Positions 19,070 through 28,778 are shown, numbered from the stretch's first letter. The stretch is 28,778 nucleotides of DNA from Batkoa obscura (GCA_030770535.1 JASVEC010000231.1:1-28778); one strand, 5' to 3'. The notes: generated by a model from the letters alone, not told the origin. Made by a program: numbers and translations.

Positions 19070-19163
19070 AGTGATGTTTTGATTTTATCACTTTTTTTGT
19101 CTTTTAAGCACTATTTAAGTAGAAAGATTGTTAATAAAAAGTTTAAACAAAAAATACATCCCC
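19070..19163 (+). repeat. ~98-bp TIR element, copy 9
   Basis: Forward copy ending CAAAAAATACATCCCC. The junction with copy 8 contains a short direct repeat, TTCCCATATAGTGA. Confidence 0.85.
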
Positions 19164-19169
19164 ATATGA

Positions 19170-19266
19170 CGGTTATATCTTTATTGTTGAAGGTTTTTTA
19201 ATAGTTTATCTAATCAATAGCGTCTAAAAAATGTGAAAATAATTGAAATTTGAAAAGACATTCCAC
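19170..19266 (-). repeat. ~98-bp TIR element, copy 10 (diverged)
   Basis: Reverse copy. The block CAATAGCGTCTAAAAAATG and the end GACATTCCACAT are recognisable; the other end is eroded. Confidence 0.55.
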
Positions 19267-20060
19267 ATGAATTGAAAAATCATAAATATTCAATCTCACT
19301 AAAAAAAATAAAAGTATAAAGATTAAATTTAATTTAAAACTAAGCTTTGAAACTTGTAAGATTTACTAACACCAAAAGTCATAGTTTATTTTACTAACCT
19401 TTTCCCTTTCTTTCTAATAAATTGCCATAGTACAGCCTGTGAGTAGATGCCTTTCACTGTTTTTGATATAAGCTATGCGATACATCCTCTTTCAGATCTT
19501 TAATTTTCTATTATAATTTAACGCTAAATTAAAAACAAAAAAAGACATTTAACTATAAATTGCTTTAATAAACTTTATAAACAAAAAAACAAGTTCTGAA
19601 TACTGTATTAAAATCGTTTTAAAAAGCTCACTCCAAACCAGGACTTTATCCTAACTCATGTATAACTTTTACTCTATTTATTAAAAGTAGCCAAGTAATA
19701 CTCAGTAGACTATCTTCAACCATTCATTTCAAATAGTCTCGTGACAAATTTCTTAAAACAAGATAAGACATTGAAAGTGATTGTAAGAAAAAAGTGTTAT
19801 TAAAAACTCTTCTTCTTCATTCCAATCCGCTCCATCCTAACTTTCCTTTCATTGACGTTTTTATCAAATGAATGTCAAAACGTTTTTCTTGAATTTCAAA
19901 AGAAAAAAGTAGATAAATATAGTAAATGGGTTATCATACCAATCTCCAAGTTCCAGTCAATCCCAATATTCAAGGATGTTTATCAAAACTAAAAACGTAT
20001 ATAAACTACACATAAACTCAAAAAAAAACAAGATTCAACTAATATAAAAACAAGCTCTAA

Positions 20061-20306
20061 ATGAAATATCATTTAAATTATCTTAGAATTATTTTTTTAA
20101 TATTTATCGCTAATAGTCAATGTAAACAAACGAATGCTAATGGAATCAATAATAACGATAAGTCTATATTAGCTTCAGTTGGTACTAAATTTAAAGAGCA
20201 GTTATTTAAAAGTACTATATTGTTGGTAGTTTATAAAGTAGCTCAATCTAACTTTCGAAAATGGAGTAGAAGCTCATCTGCATTTTATGTTAAACCCAAA
20301 GAATAA
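20061..20306 (+). CDS. Small signal-peptide protein, KV(A/I)Q family
   Basis: An 81-residue protein. Residues 1-20 form a signal peptide (MKYHLNYLRIIFLIFIANSQ). A short polar Asn-rich linker (TNANGINNNDKS) leads to the conserved block: ILASVGTKFKEQLFK, the hydrophobic STILLVVYKVAQ, SNFRKWSRSSS and AFYVKPKE. It is the closest relative of the gene at 18153, on the same strand 1.6 kb away. The linker between signal peptide and conserved block differs greatly between the two while the C-terminal block is kept, so selection seems to act on the C-terminal part. The start is the only Met ahead of the hydrophobic stretch. Function unknown. Confidence 0.75.
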   Translation: MKYHLNYLRIIFLIFIANSQCKQTNANGINNNDKSILASVGTKFKEQLFKSTILLVVYKVAQSNFRKWSRSSSAFYVKPKE

Positions 20307-20698
20307 AATAAAAATCGAAATTTGAGTTTAAATTTAAATATTGTACTATTCCAGTATGGATTAATATTTGTTTCATACTTCAAACCTTATTTTCTAATAT
20401 AATAATCTGTTATTATAAATTTATGTTCACTTTTATTTTTATAATAGATAATCTACTATTTTAATTAGTAATGTCAATATAGTATAAAATTATATATAAA
20501 AAAGAGAGTTTATCTTCTTGAACTTATTGTAACTTTTTACTATTTAATAAACTCTTTAGTATTTTTTTTAAAAAATTCAAAACACTATGCTATCAATAGA
20601 CCTCAAGCATTATATAAAAACGCTGTATAAACGAATGAGCACTTTTCAAAATCTAGAAATAATAGAGCTAAAGATCCTACCCTCAAATTCATTTATAA

Positions 20699-21019
20699 CA
20701 TGCAATTAATTATTAATTATTAATATGTAAACATACTTATTTCATTGTAATCTTTGCAATAAAGATTTAAATCCTATTAATAAGATCAATATGGGGATTT
20801 ATTTTTATTTAAGGATTTTACTAATAATTTCTTCACTCAAATAGCACTTAAAAGATAGAAAAAGTGATCAAGCCAAAAAAACACTTTCATATCCTCTAAT
20901 TTATTTTCGAAATACGAGTAATTGAAAATAAATTAATAAGTCACATCCTGTTTATAAACAACATTATCATATCTTATGTTTACATATTACTTTTCAATTA
21001 AAAATTAATTAGCAAGCAT
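20699..21019. repeat. ~320-bp inverted-repeat element (second family)
   Basis: Ends 20699-20735 and 20975-21019 are inverted repeats of each other: both read TGC, AATTAATT, TTAATT, then a perfect 15-bp TAATATGTAAACATA going inward. A copy of the ~98-bp element lies inside, so this element is the older of the two. No coding capacity, so it would be a non-autonomous DNA element. The family is unknown. Confidence 0.55.
20793..20889 (-). repeat. ~98-bp TIR element, copy 11
   Basis: Reverse copy flanked by ATAT on both sides and inserted inside the ~320-bp element. GGGGATTTATTTTTATTTAA at one end, AAACACTTTC at the other. Confidence 0.85.
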
Positions 21020-21929
21020 TATGATATTAACTGCCAACAATATTAAGCTATAACATCTACTTGTACATTACTACTTAGTCAAAATTCTGGAATTTTGATG
21101 TGTTTAGTGTAGCAGCTTATTTGTTAATTAAAATTTATCAGTTTTTGTACCAATCTGAACTTCATTTATTGATTAAAATTCAATTTATTGAAATTTGGAT
21201 TGATACTTTTATTGCCAAATAAGTTTAATAGAATTTTACCAGACTCCAATTTATTGAGTATACTAAAAAGTATCCTTCCGTTAGGTAATACAAATTCTTT
21301 TTAATAGTAGCCGATAGTTCTTATTATCTCAAAATTAATTAAAAGTGAGATAGTTTTAGAAGTCCATAATAACGCCATTCTATGGACAATTGTTAATCTT
21401 AGTCTTTTTAATATTAGAATTACTTTGGTATTGATGATTGTATTCATCTAAATAAATGGAAAGTCAGAAATAAAAGACAAATTTTATCAAAAGCTTTTGT
21501 ATCTATTTTGTTTAAAAGTAACTTGATTAAGTAACTTTAGAGTTTGAGAATGATGTTAACAGTGTTTATAGAATATCATAATAATACCTTTTAAAAATAA
21601 ATTATTTGAAAAAAGATGCCAACCTTTATTCTATTACCCTATTATGTAGTTAAGTTTGTCCAATTTTGTGCCAATGAAATTTAAAGATATTGACTATTAT
21701 TATATTAAGTTAAAGGTAATACCGAATTTATGAAAGTAAATCAAGGATAACTACTAGCTATTTTGATCTATTAATATATTGAAGTAGAATTAAATCAAAT
21801 AATTTATGATTAGAACTAAGATTAGAAAATAGAATCCAAGATTTAGGAATGGCTCTAAGAATTTAAATAAACATAAGGAAGGTCTTAATTTGATTTTGTC
21901 TCAAACTTATAAAACTTCATATAAGATAT

Positions 21930-22024
21930 GAAGTGTTTTTAATTTTATCACTTTTTCTACCTTCTAAGCGCTATTTAAGTGGAGAAATTATTAGTAAAAT
22001 TCTTAAACATAAAAATACATCTCC
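21930..22024 (+). repeat. ~98-bp TIR element, copy 12
   Basis: Forward copy with the full internal sequence (CTTCTAAGCGCTATTTAAGT, ATTATTAGTAAAATTCTTAA) and right end AAAAATACATCTCCC. It abuts the next copy head-to-tail. Confidence 0.85.
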
Positions 22025-22110
22025 CATTTTTCGGTTTCATTATTTTTTCAATTTTTAAGTATTATTGAATATAAAAAAAGGTTAATGAATTAAATAATAA
22101 TATCATCCCC
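22025..22110 (+). repeat. ~98-bp TIR element, copy 13 (diverged subfamily)
   Basis: Forward copy. Left half TTCGGTTTCATTATTTTTTC; right half AAAAAAAGGTTAATGAATTA, as in copy 5; end ATATCATCCCC. Confidence 0.65.
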
Positions 22111-22621
22111 ATATTTTATTTCACTTTACGCTATCTCAACTTTACTTGTCTAAATCAACTTATACAAAACAATATAAAGCAATAAGTACAACTCGATTTA
22201 TTTTAAAGCAGATATTCTCCAATTAATGCATCTTCCACATATCACTTAATTAATCTTTACCTCTTTTCTAAGCCTCCTTTTTCACACTGTATCACAACTT
22301 ATTTGTCTATTATTTCACTTTTATCATTATTTTTAATTTATTAGTATAATACTTGGTAGTTACTTTTTCAATGTAAAAAAATAAAGCTTGTTCTTAGATT
22401 CAAAACTTTTTTTAGTACTTATGCATTATACGGCTGTTTAAGTTTAATTACCAATATGTAACTGTTTATTTAAGAATAAATTTTTAGTCACAAATTTTCA
22501 AAGAGTAAGGACTAGGTCATGAAAAAACCAATTAAATAAATAGAAGTTAAAGTTTTTTCATAAACAAACATATTTGAATTTAAAAACTGTAACTAATAAA
22601 TTCAACTCAGAAAAAGTAAAT

Positions 22622-22718
22622 GAGGATGTATTTTTGTGTTTAAGAATTTTACTAACAAATTTTCCACTCAAATAGTGCTTAAAAAACGGAAAAATAATGA
22701 AATCAAAAAAACAGCCCC
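22622..22718 (-). repeat. ~98-bp TIR element, copy 14
   Basis: Reverse copy of 97 bp, well preserved: GAGGATGTATTTTTGTG at one end and ACAGCCCC at the other. Confidence 0.88.
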
Positions 22719-23211
22719 AAATCATAAAATTCAAAACTAGTCACACTTTTTTAGTGGGTCCAAAATTAATTAAGGGGTTTATTAAAATAAAAAGATGTCT
22801 ATAAAAAATTTTGTTTTTTATTTTAAAATATTAATTAAATACTTTTAAATATTTAACTATATTTAAAATAAATTAAAATTAACATAAAATTTAAAAATAA
22901 ATTAATTTTAGTTAAAGAATTTAATAATATTATATGGCTGACTTATTCTTTAAACTAAAAATAAAATGGAGTAATAATGCAATGTACTAAGAATCCTAAA
23001 TGCTATAATAAACTTAATAAACTTTTTGAAAAATATGGAAGGATACAAAAAAGGTAACATAAACCATAATTAATAATTTATTAAACATAATATTTGATTA
23101 TAGTAAATTTTTCATTATAATAAAATTTTTATTATACGTTTAAAAAAATTAAAATTAAACCTAAAATATACAAATACACGATACAAAAGTCACAACTAGT
23201 TACGTAAAACT

Positions 23212-24567
23212 CTATGATAATGGGGAATAAGAGTTGAGATTATTAGTTTGAAACAATTCTTGGAAGTGTTCCTCTGAATTGAAGTCAATCTGGGCTATTT
23301 CTTCAGTATTATCTCCTTCTTTTTTCATTGAAAATTTCATAAGATCTTCTGGAAGTTTGGCCATATTCCTTAGATTAATATCTTTAGATGTCAAAGCTAC
23401 CATATCTTCCATAAGTAAATTTAATGGCCCATATAATGTATGTTTAAAAAATCGAGTGGCTTGCATATTTTCAGTAAAATCGTTACATGGTGCCCACATC
23501 AATTGACCTTGTACATTGGCTTCCATAAAAAAAGAGGGTACTTGGTTAGTATCAAAGATTGCATTTGCTTGATTATAACCATCATCAATTGGCTTAATTG
23601 TAATCGATACAATTGCTGAAAATGGAATTTCCATCTTAAACTTCATACCACCATCTGCGATGTGCCAAGTTAATACACGTTGTGATAAGTTATAGATACA
23701 TTGTAAATCCCCTTTTTGTACTGTACGACGACGCCAGCTTCCAATGCTCAAGACATCACATCGAATTTCACCCATTATACTATTAGGATCATTTTGTTTG
23801 TTAACTGAGCCTAAAAATGGTGAAGAGATACTTCCAAGGCTTAATGATCTAGGTTGAATAGTAGCTTTACCATTAAAAGTAGCAGGGTAAGAAAGATTAG
23901 GATTATCTAAAGCTTGAGAAGCAGTGACAAAAGGATCAATATGATTATTATTCATTATACTGAATCCATTGTTATAATGGACATTGAAAGGAGAAGAATG
24001 ATAGGTCATATTATTTAAGTAATTATTGTTATACATTTGATGTTTCATAGCCTCTTCTTGAAGCATATAGTTACGCTTTTGCATCAATTTTACCTTAGCA
24101 CGTCGGTTTTGGAACCAGATCTGAACTGAGCGTTCACTCATATTGACTTTTTCAGCTAAGATTTCTCTAGCTCTACTATTTGGCGAACTATTATGAGAAA
24201 AAGCTTCTTCGAGGATAGATAATTGATCTGCATTAGCTCGAGTTCTTTTTCTTTGATTTGAAGAAGATGAGTCAAGTTTTTCTCTTTGTATTGGAGAGCT
24301 GGCTGCTTTATCTTTCATTTCACTGGATCGAGAAATCCCACAAGATTTATTGGAGCCAAATACATGGTCTAAACTACTTGCTTTCATATCAAGATCTATC
24401 ATTGGCGATTTTGTAAAGTTTATAGAGTTTACTAAGTCATTTGAGGGGTAAGACATGATGTTAGAAGTGGAGCGAGTTAACGTAGACAGGTTATAAGAGT
24501 AATGATGGTTTGGATTTTCGGGACCAAAATTAACAGTTGGGAAATGTAAGTTTAAATTATTTTCCAT
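23212..24567 (-). CDS. Homeodomain transcription factor, Phx1-like
   Basis: A 451-residue protein in one exon. The homeodomain is at about 105-165: QRKRTRANADQLSILEEAF, then helix 3 SVQIWFQNRRAKVKLMQKR with the invariant W, F, N and R. A second conserved region at about 266-410 (GEIRCDVLSIGSWRRRTVQK, GDLQCIYNLSQRVLTWHIAD, FKMEIPFSAIVSITIKP, LYGPLNLLMEDMVAL) matches my recollection of the C-terminal domain of fission-yeast Phx1 and related fungal homeodomain factors. It is a nuclear DNA-binding regulator; Phx1 is linked to stationary-phase and stress functions, but the role here is inferred only. The linkers are Asn/Ser-rich. The gene stands alone, with 2.9 kb of gene-free DNA downstream and 4.2 kb upstream, as is common for regulatory genes. 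Confidence 0.92.
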   Translation of the reverse strand: MENNLNLHFPTVNFGPENPNHHYSYNLSTLTRSTSNIMSYPSNDLVNSINFTKSPMIDLDMKASSLDHVFGSNKSCGISRSSEMKDKAASSPIQREKLDSSSSNQRKRTRANADQLSILEEAFSHNSSPNSRAREILAEKVNMSERSVQIWFQNRRAKVKLMQKRNYMLQEEAMKHQMYNNNYLNNMTYHSSPFNVHYNNGFSIMNNNHIDPFVTASQALDNPNLSYPATFNGKATIQPRSLSLGSISSPFLGSVNKQNDPNSIMGEIRCDVLSIGSWRRRTVQKGDLQCIYNLSQRVLTWHIADGGMKFKMEIPFSAIVSITIKPIDDGYNQANAIFDTNQVPSFFMEANVQGQLMWAPCNDFTENMQATRFFKHTLYGPLNLLMEDMVALTSKDINLRNMAKLPEDLMKFSMKKEGDNTEEIAQIDFNSEEHFQELFQTNNLNSYSPLS

Positions 24568-25998
24568 AAGGACTTGGAAGTAAAATTAGGTAATATATAA
24601 TTAAAAAAGAAAAGTTTAATAAACTTTGAATAGTGGTAAGTGAGAATAAAATGGTAGAAAGAGAAGAACGATGAATTTTTATAGGAGTTGCTAACTCCAA
24701 TTCTTGCGTTAAAAAGTGGAATTAGTGGTGAAATTTTTCCCCCTTTGCTTACCAGATTGGTGGCTAAAACAGGAATAGATTCTTGAATATTAAGCCCTCG
24801 AATTATGCTATGAAGTTACTTGAGTTAAATTTGGTGAATACTTAGGCCAGACTTGAGCTTGCTCTAGAAAAGTGGAAATAAATGACATAATCCTAATTCT
24901 TTCATTGTCATTGAGATAAGTTAAAGCTCAAATTGAATACAATATTCTTATACTTTCATTGGTTTATCTTAAGAAAATTAATAATTAATTTAGTTGAATT
25001 TTAGTTGGAAATTATGCTTTAAGATACTTTATTTAGAATTTATTAGTGTTTATAGATTCAGCGGGGTTATTCATTTTTTCAAACTAACCGCGAATTGGGT
25101 AGAAATATTGATATTTAACATTTGTTAATATTCTAGACAAATTTAAGTTTAGAGCTATATAAAATATGAATAAAAGAGAAAAGAAGTTTAATAATAACTT
25201 GTATAGAATATATTGTACTGAAAACTACTACAAAACGCTACTAAAATCTGAAGCAAAAGTTGAGCATAATATCTCATTACTTTAACAATCTTTATTTAAG
25301 ATCAAATCAAATGTTGATGACAATTGCATAAACGTTAGTTTTAAAACATTAATTTATTATGTATTCATTCTTTTATAAACAATTTAACCTCTCTTTACTC
25401 CGAGATTAATATGAAACAATTCCTTTTTATAAGTACCAATTTTAAATTTAAACTAAACTACCATTTTAATGTTGTATAACAAAATGATAATTTTGCTTTA
25501 ATATTATATTAATAATACACTTAATTCAGAGCATTTATAATAGCAAATACTATACAATCAATATAATAAGATAGAAATGAATTTTTAAAATAGTTAAATT
25601 GGTATTATTTTTTTACAGTTACTTTTAAAACCTGGTCTGTGGATGATTTAATTATTAATTATTTAGATTAATATACAGCTGGACCCTTTTTTTATTTAAA
25701 AAAATATAATAACTAGACAAAACATAGGATACTATGTCTTGTAACTGAGAATTGTTTAAAAAATTGTTTACCGCAAAACTTGATCTTATTATTTTTTTAA
25801 ATCTATCAATATTTTTGCCTTAATTTTTACAAACAGTAAAATGATACATATTCGAGGTACATTTTGTTAAAAGTTAAAAGATCAAGCAACTATCTATTTA
25901 TACCAAGTGTTCTAAAATCATTGATTGAATTATTTACTAAAATTAAACAACTAATTGTTAAATAATAGGCTTATTTAGCTCAATTGTTATAATTCATA

Positions 25999-26090
25999 AT
26001 TTGCAAATAGTGACAACCAATTAAATGTTTAAATTCATACTATTTGCAAACTCAATTGGAGTAGTTAGTTTCTATTTTCAAATAGAAACT
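25999..26090. repeat. Two adjacent inverted repeats
   Basis: A perfect 12-bp inverted repeat (TTTGCAAATAGT at 26000-26011, ACTATTTGCAAA at 26039-26050) is followed by a near-perfect palindrome with 11-bp arms (AGTTTCTATTT at 26067-26077, AAATAGAAACT at 26080-26090) and a 2-nt centre. CAATTG hexamers flank the first pair. Confidence 0.75.
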
Positions 26091-26169
26091 TAAATGTACC
26101 TGCTATTTCGCACTTATAATATTTTCATTTGTTATCAATTGGTTTATTTTATTAGTGTTTGATAAGTTA

Positions 26170-26260
26170 GGGATGTATTTTTCAAAAAAATTACTAATAG
26201 CCTTTCCACTCAAATAACGCTCAAAAATAGAAGAAATGATGAAATCAAAAAAACACCCTC
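26170..26260 (-). repeat. ~98-bp TIR element, copy 15
   Basis: Reverse copy, slightly shortened: GGGATGTATTTTTC at one end, AAAACACCCTC at the other, internal block CACTCAAATAACGCTCAAAA. Confidence 0.8.
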
Positions 26261-27010
26261 AATGAGTAAAATAAAATTGTAATAACATAATAATATATAA
26301 TGGTATGCGTATTAAAACTAAAGTAGAAGATGGCTTGAAATTATTAAAAGTAATTCTGGATGTTTTCTAAATTTACTAGGATTTTACATAATTTATTTTT
26401 TTATGAAAAGATAAAAATAAATTTTACATGTGTCAGAGTATGTTAATTCAACTTTAAATTAGACAATTTTGAACTAACTTTAAATTTCTCATATTTAATT
26501 TTACACTTTTAATGTCTAGAAAATTTATACTTGATTTTTTTGCAAAAAGCCAAAGTTAATTATGGCCAAGCCTAACAAGTAATGGTTTTTTTTAATTTTA
26601 AGTTGCCTAGAAAATGAACAGAACACCAAAATGAAAAAAGAGTTCACATCTGAATTTTGCTTTTAAACAGTTTCACCTATTTAGTCGGGTTTTTATCAGG
26701 GTTGGTTCCTCTCTTAGTTCTTTTTTACAACGAATCCACTACTAATTACTTAACTTATTTTATATTTAAAAAAAAATCAGCATCTTGTTTATTTTGAAGA
26801 TTATGAAAGATAAGTTTGGTTACAAATACTTAAGCCATCATTATTGTTTGATTTTTTTCAATTGGTTTTTTATACAAAGGATTTGTAATAGCAAATTATT
26901 ACTCCTTTTTAGTATCAACTACATATTAAGGTTTCTTTTATATAACTAATAATCAAACAGATCAAGTATAGTGTGTATGTTAATCTTTAATTGTTTTATA
27001 TTTTACATAT

Positions 27011-27083
27011 GGAGGATGTCTTTTTTGATTTTATTATTTTATTGTTTTACATATGTTTTTAACAAATTTCTTAAGACACCCCC
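27011..27083 (+). repeat. ~98-bp TIR element, copy 16 (internal deletion)
   Basis: Only about 73 bp: both ends (GGAGGATGTCTTTTTTGATT and AAGACACCCCC) are present with ATAT outside each, but the middle is shortened and changed. Confidence 0.65.
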
Positions 27084-27169
27084 ATATCTACTTTTTATAT
27101 TAAAACTTTTTATGTTAATGGAATCTAATGAGTATGCTAATCAATAACTTTTAATTTAAAATATGGCTC

Positions 27170-27266
27170 GGGGATGTTTCTTTGACTTCATCACTTTTCC
27201 ATTTTTTAGGTCCTGTTTAGGTGGAAAAACTATCACTAAAATTCTTAAACATAAAAATACATCTCT
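27170..27266 (+). repeat. ~98-bp TIR element, copy 17
   Basis: Forward copy: GGGGATGTTTCTTTGACTTC at the left; AAAAATACATCTCTA at the right, slightly eroded. Confidence 0.85.
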
Positions 27267-27529
27267 ATTCGTTAAAGTTTTATACTTAAAAATTTTAACC
27301 TATTTATTTTGTTTAAATAAAGTTAGATGATTTTACATTTTACATTTTACAGCCCGTTATATGTTAATGATTACATTGTCATTTTTACTATCATATTTAA
27401 CTTTAATGGACAAGATTCTTAATATAATACATAGTCATAATTTATATACTTGGATCTTGAATTTATTTTTAAATAAAAATTGTGATCTTCTAAATTGTGG
27501 TTAAAAACTTGAAGCTATTTTATCAATGG

Positions 27530-28480
27530 ATGTAAAATGAGATAAAACCATGTAATTAGGGGATATAACTTAAAAGTAAAAGAGTTTAAGGGATGAGGTG
27601 GAAAGGCAGGAAGTAGTATAATTAAGCAATCAGTAGGAGGTACTGAAGTTCAAGAGTACTCACTTTAGATCTGAAGAGAACAGATTTAGCTGCTTTAAGC
27701 TCGTGTTTGTAAACTTATACAAATAATAAATAAGGTAATGATAGCTTTGGCCGAGCAGAAGTAAAGTCAACTGATAACTTTGAATAGTAAAAATCAATGG
27801 CCAAAGTTTCAGTAGCCAGAATGAACGCCAAGGAAAAGGGCATGAAGACCTTTGTGAAATATTGCCTTGTCAGCTCCACGATTGATTATAGCATAATAAT
27901 CACTTAAGCTGTTATGTTCTCGAGTTCAGAGACAATTGATCCCATGCTCTTATTTTGGTTTGCTAGGAGAATTTCTGCCATATGACTCCGAAGGATATTA
28001 TCTCCCCCCCGTTTTAATACCCATACTTATTGGAGTATAAAAGAGACTCTAGAACATAGTTACTCTAGGCCTTTTAACTGGATTATTCCCTGATATCTCC
28101 TATACTTAATAAAGCCACTAAGTTTACTTAATAGTATTTTACGTAGATTTTACATTAGTATATGGGGATGTATTTTTTTGCTTAATAATTTTACTAACAA
28201 TTTTTCCGCTCGAATAGTGCTTAAAAATAGAAAAAGTTATGAAACCAAAAAAAACAGCCCCATATCTATTCTATTTGTCTTACATAGTCCGTAGCATATT
28301 ACGTGCTATTCTTCATAATTCAAGTCTATCTTAGTCACATAAACTAAGACCTTTCGACTTATAGTGTAGTCAACCCAGCAATAGCTGTTCTTGACTCCAA
28401 ACCCTGAGTACCAGATTTCACACCTTAAAGGATTTAGTGAGTTGAATAGAACAAGGTTTGAGGTAGTTAGATACAAATCT
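27530..28480. other. Less AT-rich stretch, possible old retroelement remnant
   Basis: Base composition is noticeably richer in G and C than the surroundings. A TATAAAAG at about 28035 followed by AATAAA at about 28108 resembles the promoter and polyadenylation order of a long terminal repeat. No protein motif, no matching second repeat and no clear ends are visible, so the assignment is weak. The ~98-bp element at 28164 lies within it and is therefore younger. Confidence 0.25.
28164..28261 (-). repeat. ~98-bp TIR element, copy 18
   Basis: Reverse copy of 98 bp flanked by ATAT on both sides: GGGGATGTATTTTTTTGC to AAACAGCCCC. Confidence 0.88.
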
Positions 28481-28508
28481 GATTTAATTCAATAAACGAA
28501 AACTATAT

Positions 28509-28607
28509 GGGGGTTTACTTTTTTGTTTAAGGATTTTACTAACAATCTTTTCACTCAAATAGCGTTTAAGAGATGGAGAAAATAATGAAACTAAAAAAGC
28601 CATCCTC
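28509..28607 (-). repeat. ~98-bp TIR element, copy 19
   Basis: Reverse copy of 99 bp flanked by ATAT on both sides: GGGGGTTTACTTTTTTG to GCCATCCTC. Confidence 0.86.
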
Positions 28608-28778
28608 ATATATTAGAATTGAATTTTCGAATTTACTAATCTAAGATATTTAATTCAATACTATATTAAACACATTTTGAAGTTGTTCGCTTATTCAATA
28701 TATCAGAAGTTTTTCTTTCATATATTTGACACCATTAACTTGAATCAAATTATTATTCACATACAATACATACCATCT

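Larger units (their letters stand above)
18423..20060. other. Gene-free, repeat-rich region
   Basis: About 1.6 kb with five copies of the ~98-bp element, one of them nested in another (listed separately), and a (TTTTA)n tract at about 18757-18782. The stretch 19270-20060 has no repeat copy and no gene I can support. Its end carries TATATAAA at about 19998 and a GGATGTTTATC box at 19974, a weak match to the GATGATC module, ahead of the gene at 20061. Confidence 0.5.
20307..23211. other. Long gene-free region with two kinds of inverted-repeat element
   Basis: About 2.9 kb without a gene I can support. It holds four copies of the ~98-bp element and a separate ~320-bp element at 20699-21019, all listed separately. 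Two small adjacent stem-loops lie at 21325-21352 (TATCTCA/TGAGATA) and 21362-21387 (GTCCATA/TATGGAC). A short frame at 22979 (MQCTKNPKCYNKLNKLFEKY) ends at a GT donor-like site, but no next exon is visible. Confidence 0.5.
24568..28778. other. Long gene-free region upstream of the homeobox gene
   Basis: About 4.2 kb with no supportable gene. The first 1.6 kb has no repeat-element copy and probably holds the homeobox gene's control region. Then come a pair of strong palindromes (25999-26090) and five copies of the ~98-bp element, and between 27.5 and 28.5 kb a less AT-rich stretch of uncertain origin. All are listed separately. Confidence 0.5.

Noticed and set aside
21121-21420. Short coding-like stretches on the minus strand
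   Set aside because: Frames are interrupted after a few dozen codons, splice sites are not convincing and no known motif appears.
22734-23201. Possible third inverted-repeat element with AACTAGT at both ends
   Set aside because: Only about seven bases plus a short ACTTTT block match between the ends, too little in such AT-rich DNA. The short frame inside (from 22979) has no visible second exon.
27530-28480. tRNA genes in the less AT-rich stretch
   Set aside because: No sequence with A-box and B-box at proper spacing or a cloverleaf could be found there or elsewhere in the window.

Overview
This is a very AT-rich nuclear window that looks fungal. The evidence is short GT-AG introns (six inferred, 49-69 bp), a homeodomain protein with a Phx1-like C-terminal domain, an F-box protein, an etherase-type glutathione transferase, and small intron-less genes for signal-peptide proteins. 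A kinesin of the kinesin-4 type argues against a budding yeast. An early-diverging fungus (Mucoromycota or Zoopagomycota grade) is my best guess, but nothing in the window fixes the species.

Layout. 0-3.5 kb: a lineage-type F-box/LRR gene (minus) facing away from a three-exon GST gene (plus). 3.5-9.4 kb: an accessory stretch with five supported small signal-peptide genes plus one doubtful one, mixed with copies of a ~98-bp inverted-repeat element. It holds a tandem pair of small basic or hydrophobic proteins (one broken), a Lys/Arg-rich protein, and two paralogous glycine-zipper proteins. 10.1-15.9 kb: a compact, repeat-free block with a three-exon kinesin-4-like gene and a three-exon unknown gene. 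16.3-17.4 kb: two convergent signal-peptide genes, one ending in an ER-retention-like YDEL. 18.1-20.3 kb: two more members of the small-protein family first seen at 4.4-5.2 kb. 20.3-28.8 kb: gene-poor and repeat-rich, with a single homeobox gene at 23.2-24.6 kb.

The most interesting content is a dispersed set of cysteine-poor small secreted-type proteins. Four genes (4427, 5009, 18153, 20061) share a KV(A/I)Q-centred C-terminal block. Three of these share a GATGATC box set 15-16 nt upstream of a TATA element, which suggests a common expression programme. Two further genes form a glycine-zipper family with its own conserved promoter layout. At least 19 copies of one miniature inverted-repeat element lie only in the flanks of this set, including a nested insertion that shows its boundaries, two head-to-head pairs and a diverged subfamily. 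A second, unrelated ~320-bp inverted-repeat element at 20.7-21.0 kb carries one of these copies inside it.
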